Source: Bacillota bacterium (GTDB lineage Bacteria > Bacillota > Dethiobacteria > DTU022). Taken from it: a DNA stretch of 29,309 nt. A model generated the notes under the pieces. It made no database searches. It had not been told where the DNA came from and saw only the letters and a list, made by a program, of their open reading frames with translations. Both the position numbers and the translations under genes were made by a program. The stretch covers positions 1-29,309 of the forward strand of contig JAAZIE010000019.1 in assembly GCA_012510305.1 (NCBI GenBank). The letters run 5' to 3'. Of the stretch, positions 26,197 through 29,309 are shown in pieces. Numbering within the stretch: position 1 is the first letter of the stretch; every line of letters begins with the position of its first letter.

Positions 26197-27255
26197 ATGG
26201 AGCAGACCATAGACGTAGAGGAGGCCGGCCGGCGAACAGATCTGAAGATGATCGATGTGCGCTCCCCGGCGGAGTTTGCCCGGGCTTCGATCCCCGGGGC
26301 CGTGAATATGCCCCTCTTTGACAATGCCGAACGTGAAAAGCTGGGCCTGGTTTACCATCGCGAGGGGGAAGGCGCCGCCCGGCGCTGCGCCCTGGCGCTG
26401 GCAGCGCCCCGGCTGCCGGCCCTGGTTGACGAAATCACCGGCGCCGCCGGTGATAAAATACCGGTGCTGTACTGCTGGCGGGGCGGTCAGCGCAGCCGCA
26501 GCACGCATATTATCCTCGAACTGGCGGGGATCACTTCTTACCGTCTTTTGGGGGGTTACCGCGCTTACCGCCGCCTGGTTTATCAGCGATTGCAAAACTA
26601 CCCCCTGCAGAGCAAGTTTGCTGTTTTGCACGGTTTAACCGGCTCGGGAAAAACCGCTGTGATCAGAAGGCTGATCCGGCGCGGCCTGCCGGCGATCGAC
26701 CTGGAAGGTTTGGCCCGCCACCGCGGCTCGGTTTTTGGAGCCATCGGCCTGGGCGAACAGAGATCGCAGAAGGATTTTGAAGCGCTGCTGCTGCAAAAGC
26801 TCGACCTTTTCAACGGCTCGCCGCACATAATCATCGAAGGCGAGGGGCCGCGCATCGGCAAAATCCACCTGCCCAATTTTTTGACAGCGGCCATGGAGCA
26901 GGGCGACCATCTTTTGTTGACCGCCCCCCTGGAGAAGAGGGTGCACCGCATTGTGGAACAATATCTACCCTCTTTGCCACAGGAGGAAGAAACAGCCCGG
27001 ATCAGGGAGGCGATCATTTCACTGCGCAAGCGCCTGGGAAAAACCATGGTGGAACAGCTGCTCGAGGATCTTGCCGCCCGGCGTTACGAGTCTGTCGCCG
27101 GTTCGCTTTGCCGCAATTATTATGACCGCCTCTACCACGATACCCGCCCCCAATGCCGCCCTTTCATGGCGGTCATTGACAGCAGCGATCTTGACCGGGC
27201 TGCGGGAGAGCTGGCCGCCCGGCTGCTTCATGAACCGGTGACAGCAACTAAATAG
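26197..27255 (+). CDS. selU: tRNA 2-selenouridine synthase (SelU/MnmH)
   Basis: The enzyme replaces sulfur by selenium at the wobble 2-thiouridine of certain tRNAs, using selenophosphate. The N-terminal rhodanese domain has the catalytic loop CWRGGQRSRS (Cys93). The C-terminal P-loop domain has GLTGSGKTAVIRRL (146-159), then DLEGLARHRGSVFG and IIIEGEGPRIGKI, both family marks. ATG 26197 follows AAGGGGTGG; an in-frame GTG at 26185 lies inside that ribosome site and is unlikely. At 352 residues it is full length. It heads a plus-strand unit with ylbF-like and HAD genes. Its presence implies that the organism makes selenophosphate, though selD is not in the window. Confidence 0.95.
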   Translation: MEQTIDVEEAGRRTDLKMIDVRSPAEFARASIPGAVNMPLFDNAEREKLGLVYHREGEGAARRCALALAAPRLPALVDEITGAAGDKIPVLYCWRGGQRSRSTHIILELAGITSYRLLGGYRAYRRLVYQRLQNYPLQSKFAVLHGLTGSGKTAVIRRLIRRGLPAIDLEGLARHRGSVFGAIGLGEQRSQKDFEALLLQKLDLFNGSPHIIIEGEGPRIGKIHLPNFLTAAMEQGDHLLLTAPLEKRVHRIVEQYLPSLPQEEETARIREAIISLRKRLGKTMVEQLLEDLAARRYESVAGSLCRNYYDRLYHDTRPQCRPFMAVIDSSDLDRAAGELAARLLHEPVTATK

Positions 27256-27270
27256 AAAGAGGTGTGAGGA

Positions 27271-27672
27271 TTGAATCCTTATGATGCCGCCCGACGTTTG
27301 ACCAGGGTGCTGCGTGAATCCCCCGAATTTAAAGAGTACGGCGAGGCCCAGAAACTGATCGCCGGTGACAGCGCCGCCCGCGAGATGCTGATCGATTTTC
27401 GCAAAGAGCAGTTCCGCCTGCAAAAGCAGGAGCTGTCCGGACTGGAAATAGCCCCGGAGCAGGCCGAAAAATTGGAAAAACTCTTTGAGGTGTTGAATTT
27501 AAACTTAAATGTAAAGCGTTTTCTTGATGCAGAGTTTCGCTTCAGCAGGCTCATCGGCGATATCCAGAAGATCATCGGCGAAGCCACCGCAGACCTGCTC
27601 GACCATACACTGATGCAGCAGTTCGGTGAGGCGCTTAACGACGAGGTTGATGAAAACGATGAGTCAGAATAG
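27271..27672 (+). CDS. YlbF/YmcA family protein
   Basis: A 133-residue, almost wholly helical cytoplasmic protein. In Bacillus, YlbF, YmcA and YaaT form a complex affecting RNase Y activity, competence and sporulation. The pattern SPEFKEYGEAQKLIAGDSAA, then LIDFRKEQFRLQKQE, is typical of the family. The acidic tail DEVDENDESE ends the protein. The start is a TTG at 27271 preceded by AGAGGTGTGAGG. It is 15 bases after selU and overlaps the HAD gene by 14. Which family member it equals is not decided by sequence here. Confidence 0.85.
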   Translation: MNPYDAARRLTRVLRESPEFKEYGEAQKLIAGDSAAREMLIDFRKEQFRLQKQELSGLEIAPEQAEKLEKLFEVLNLNLNVKRFLDAEFRFSRLIGDIQKIIGEATADLLDHTLMQQFGEALNDEVDENDESE

Positions 27673-28417
27673 TATTCATCCTTTGCCCGAACGCAGTTAC
27701 GAAGCCCTGCTCATCGATCTCGATGGAACCCTGTTGAAACTGGATCAGGAAAGCTTTGCCCGGTCGTACTTTGAGGCGATGGCCCGGCTCTTCTCAGACC
27801 GCTTCCCGCCGGAGGAGTTCTCCGGGCACCTGCTGGCCTCAACCATGAAAATTATTAACTGCAAGGATAATCAGCGGTCCAACGAGGCGGTCTTCTTCGC
27901 TGATTTTTGCCGCCGCCTAAAAACAGAGCGGGCAGCGCTGGACCCGGTAATCGAAAAATTTTACCGCCATGAATTCCCCCGCCTGCGCTCCTGGGGCCGG
28001 CCCCGTCCCCATGCCCGGAGCGTGCTCGAGGCAGCCCGGCGGAGAGGCGAAAAACTGGTGCTGGCGACACAGCCTATTTTCCCCCCTGTCGCCGCCCACG
28101 AGCGCCTCTCCTGGGGCGAGCTCACGGCCGATCCCTTTGATCTCATCACCACCCTGGAAAATATGCACTTTTGCAAACCGCACCCCGAATATTACCTGGA
28201 GATCGCCGCTAAAATCGGGATACCTCCCGAACGCTGCCTCATGGCGGGCAACGATACCCGGGAGGATATGGGCGCGGCAAAAGCCGGTATGGGTACTTTT
28301 TTGGTTGAAGGTGAGATCATCGACCGCGGTGAAGAAGCTCTGCCCCATGATTACCGGGGCTCGCTGACAGAGCTGGCTGAATTGATCGAGGCAAGTTTCC
28401 AACCGGCGGCCTCTTAA
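27659..28417 (+). CDS. HAD superfamily hydrolase
   Basis: A predicted phosphatase of the haloacid dehalogenase superfamily, 252 residues from the chosen start. Motif I is DLDGTLL (Asp20, Asp22), motif II is the Thr in LVLATQ, motif III is the Lys in FCKPHPEYY, and motif IV is GNDTREDMGAAKAG. A helical cap (about 35-120) lies between motifs I and II. The substrate is unknown. ATG 27659 is used; ATG 27650 is also open and nearer to GAGGTTG. The stop overlaps the stop of the converging gene at 28414-28417. Confidence 0.9.
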   Translation: MSQNSIHPLPERSYEALLIDLDGTLLKLDQESFARSYFEAMARLFSDRFPPEEFSGHLLASTMKIINCKDNQRSNEAVFFADFCRRLKTERAALDPVIEKFYRHEFPRLRSWGRPRPHARSVLEAARRRGEKLVLATQPIFPPVAAHERLSWGELTADPFDLITTLENMHFCKPHPEYYLEIAAKIGIPPERCLMAGNDTREDMGAAKAGMGTFLVEGEIIDRGEEALPHDYRGSLTELAELIEASFQPAAS

Positions 28418-28980
28418 TCGCCCTCCGGTTCCGCCTTCGGTTCGGGCTGCTCCGCCGTGGAGGCGTCTTCCGGGGCTGCACCGTCCTCTTCATCGGGAAG
28501 GCGAAGCTCGCGGATGATCTGATCCTTTTCATCCAGGAACAGCCAGCTGGTTTGTTCGCCTAATTTCTCCCGCTCCACCGTAACCAGGTGATAGCTGAAA
28601 GGTTCTTCGGTTACCCTGACCTGCACCTGGACGGTGCCGTCTTCCTGCGGGTAAACCTGCACGCTCTGGATCTCGCTGTTCGTGGCGCTGACGGCATATT
28701 CATAGGCCGGGTTAAAGGGGTAATCGGGCAGGGCGCTGTTGTCCTTCCGCAGCCGGGTCCAGCCTTCCATCGTCGCAATCACCTCGAAAGAGGTGGGCGC
28801 GCTGAGCTCACCGCGATCTGCGGTCACGAAAGAGACCGCGGTCTTTGATTCCGACTCGTCGGGCGCAACCACCGGCTGTTCACGAAAAAAATTGTCGTAG
28901 ATGGAGAGGCTGACCAGAAGGACCAGCAGAAACAAAAGGGGCAGCAAGCGCCTGGCTTCGATGACAAAAAAACGGTGCAT
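28414..28980 (-). CDS. Hypothetical membrane-anchored protein
   Basis: I do not recognise this 188-residue protein. A short basic N-terminus and one strong helix (about 11-29 from the ATG) suggest a single-pass anchor with the rest outside the cell. The middle (about 60-150) looks beta-rich, with VQVYPQEDGTVQVQVRV and SYHLVTVEREKLGEQTSWLF. The last 25 residues are acidic and Pro/Glu-rich. There is no lipobox cysteine. ATG 28980 is preceded by an in-frame TTG at 28983; AAAGGAAGGG upstream supports either. It lies downstream of the mtaB-like gene with a 61-base gap and may be co-transcribed with it. Confidence 0.8.
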   Translation of the reverse strand: MHRFFVIEARRLLPLLFLLVLLVSLSIYDNFFREQPVVAPDESESKTAVSFVTADRGELSAPTSFEVIATMEGWTRLRKDNSALPDYPFNPAYEYAVSATNSEIQSVQVYPQEDGTVQVQVRVTEEPFSYHLVTVEREKLGEQTSWLFLDEKDQIIRELRLPDEEDGAAPEDASTAEQPEPKAEPEGD

Positions 28981-29041
28981 CAAGAAACACTTCCCTTCCT
29001 TTAAGGGATCTATATCATATTTCTATGCACCACAAGCCCGT

Positions 29042-29309
29042 TTATGTCTTACCCAGAAGATATTGCCCTTCAATTTTTTCCAGGCGCACGGTCACTATTC
29101 GTCCCGGCCAGCCCTTCCCCCTGCCCTCCAGGGCGACCCTGGCCCGCAGGTAATGCGGGGTGAAACCCTCGCCAAACTGGTACGGACGGACCTTTTCAAC
29201 AAGCACCTCCTGGGTGGTGGCGATAAATTTACGGCGAAAATCATCCGCCATCCGGCGGCCGAGCGCGATCATCTCGCGGCTGCGTTTCTCTTTGAGCGAC
29301 CGTTCAACC
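29042..29309 (-). CDS. tRNA methylthiotransferase, MtaB/MiaB family (3' part only)
   Basis: Only the last 88 residues lie in the window; the gene continues past the right edge. KRSREMIALGRRMADDFRRK is the helix that joins the radical-SAM core to the TRAM domain in MiaB/RimO/MtaB proteins. GEGFTPHYLRARVAL, then GRIVTVRLEKIEGQYLLGK, is the TRAM domain, which binds tRNA. MtaB modifies ct6A/t6A37 to its 2-methylthio form. The assignment to MtaB over MiaB rests on synteny with Bacillus, where mtaB (yqeV) lies just upstream of rpsU, so it is provisional. The Fe-S cysteines are outside the window. Confidence 0.85.
   Translation of the reverse strand, partial: VERSLKEKRSREMIALGRRMADDFRRKFIATTQEVLVEKVRPYQFGEGFTPHYLRARVALEGRGKGWPGRIVTVRLEKIEGQYLLGKT

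Overview
The window looks like a piece of chromosome from a spore-forming, anaerobic member of the Clostridia or a close Firmicutes relative, with moderately high GC. The reasons are: a gene order matching the Bacillus/Clostridium block yqfC-yqfD-phoH-pgpH-ybeY-dgkA-era-recO-glyQ-glyS-ccpN-ppsR-dnaG-sigA; the sporulation genes yqfC and yqfD; a T-box leader; strong Shine-Dalgarno sequences with frequent TTG and GTG starts; and a ferredoxin/flavin oxidoreductase typical of strict anaerobes. No species can be named from sequence alone.

Layout from left to right. Positions 1-99 hold a short 22-bp tandem repeat and the rpoD terminator. 100-3061 is the dnaG-rpoD unit (minus strand). 3062-7223 interrupts the conserved order. 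It carries a large orphan flavin/iron-sulfur oxidoreductase (minus), the remnant of a flavodoxin-family gene (minus), and a dacF-like D,D-carboxypeptidase (plus). 7224-14341 is a tight minus-strand unit, glyQ-glyS-ccpN-ppsR-ppdK, behind a glycine T-box (about 14369-14583) with its own promoter. It joins glycyl-tRNA synthetase to the control of PEP/pyruvate interconversion. 14643-17600 is recO, era, a possible 40-residue ORF and a DUF881 membrane protein. 17688-23163 is dgkA, ybeY, pgpH, phoH, yqfD and yqfC, headed by a candidate sigma-E promoter. rpsU and a HIT-family gene follow with their own promoter and terminator.

24206-25982 is a predicted sodium:solute symporter with a small DUF3311-like membrane partner (minus). 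26197-28417 is a plus-strand trio: selenouridine synthase selU/mnmH, a YlbF-family gene and a HAD hydrolase. A hypothetical membrane-anchored protein converges on it, and the right edge cuts the 3' end of an mtaB-like radical-SAM methylthiotransferase.

Most of the window is conserved housekeeping. The least ordinary parts are the 694-residue GltD-like/ferredoxin/MvhD-like fusion, the 5'-truncated flavodoxin remnant under the dacF start, the T-box upstream of carbon-switch genes, the extended DUF881 protein, the small ORF before era and the candidate sigma-E promoter. I found no CRISPR array, phage, transposase, defence island, tRNA or rRNA, and nothing I would call a new multi-gene system.
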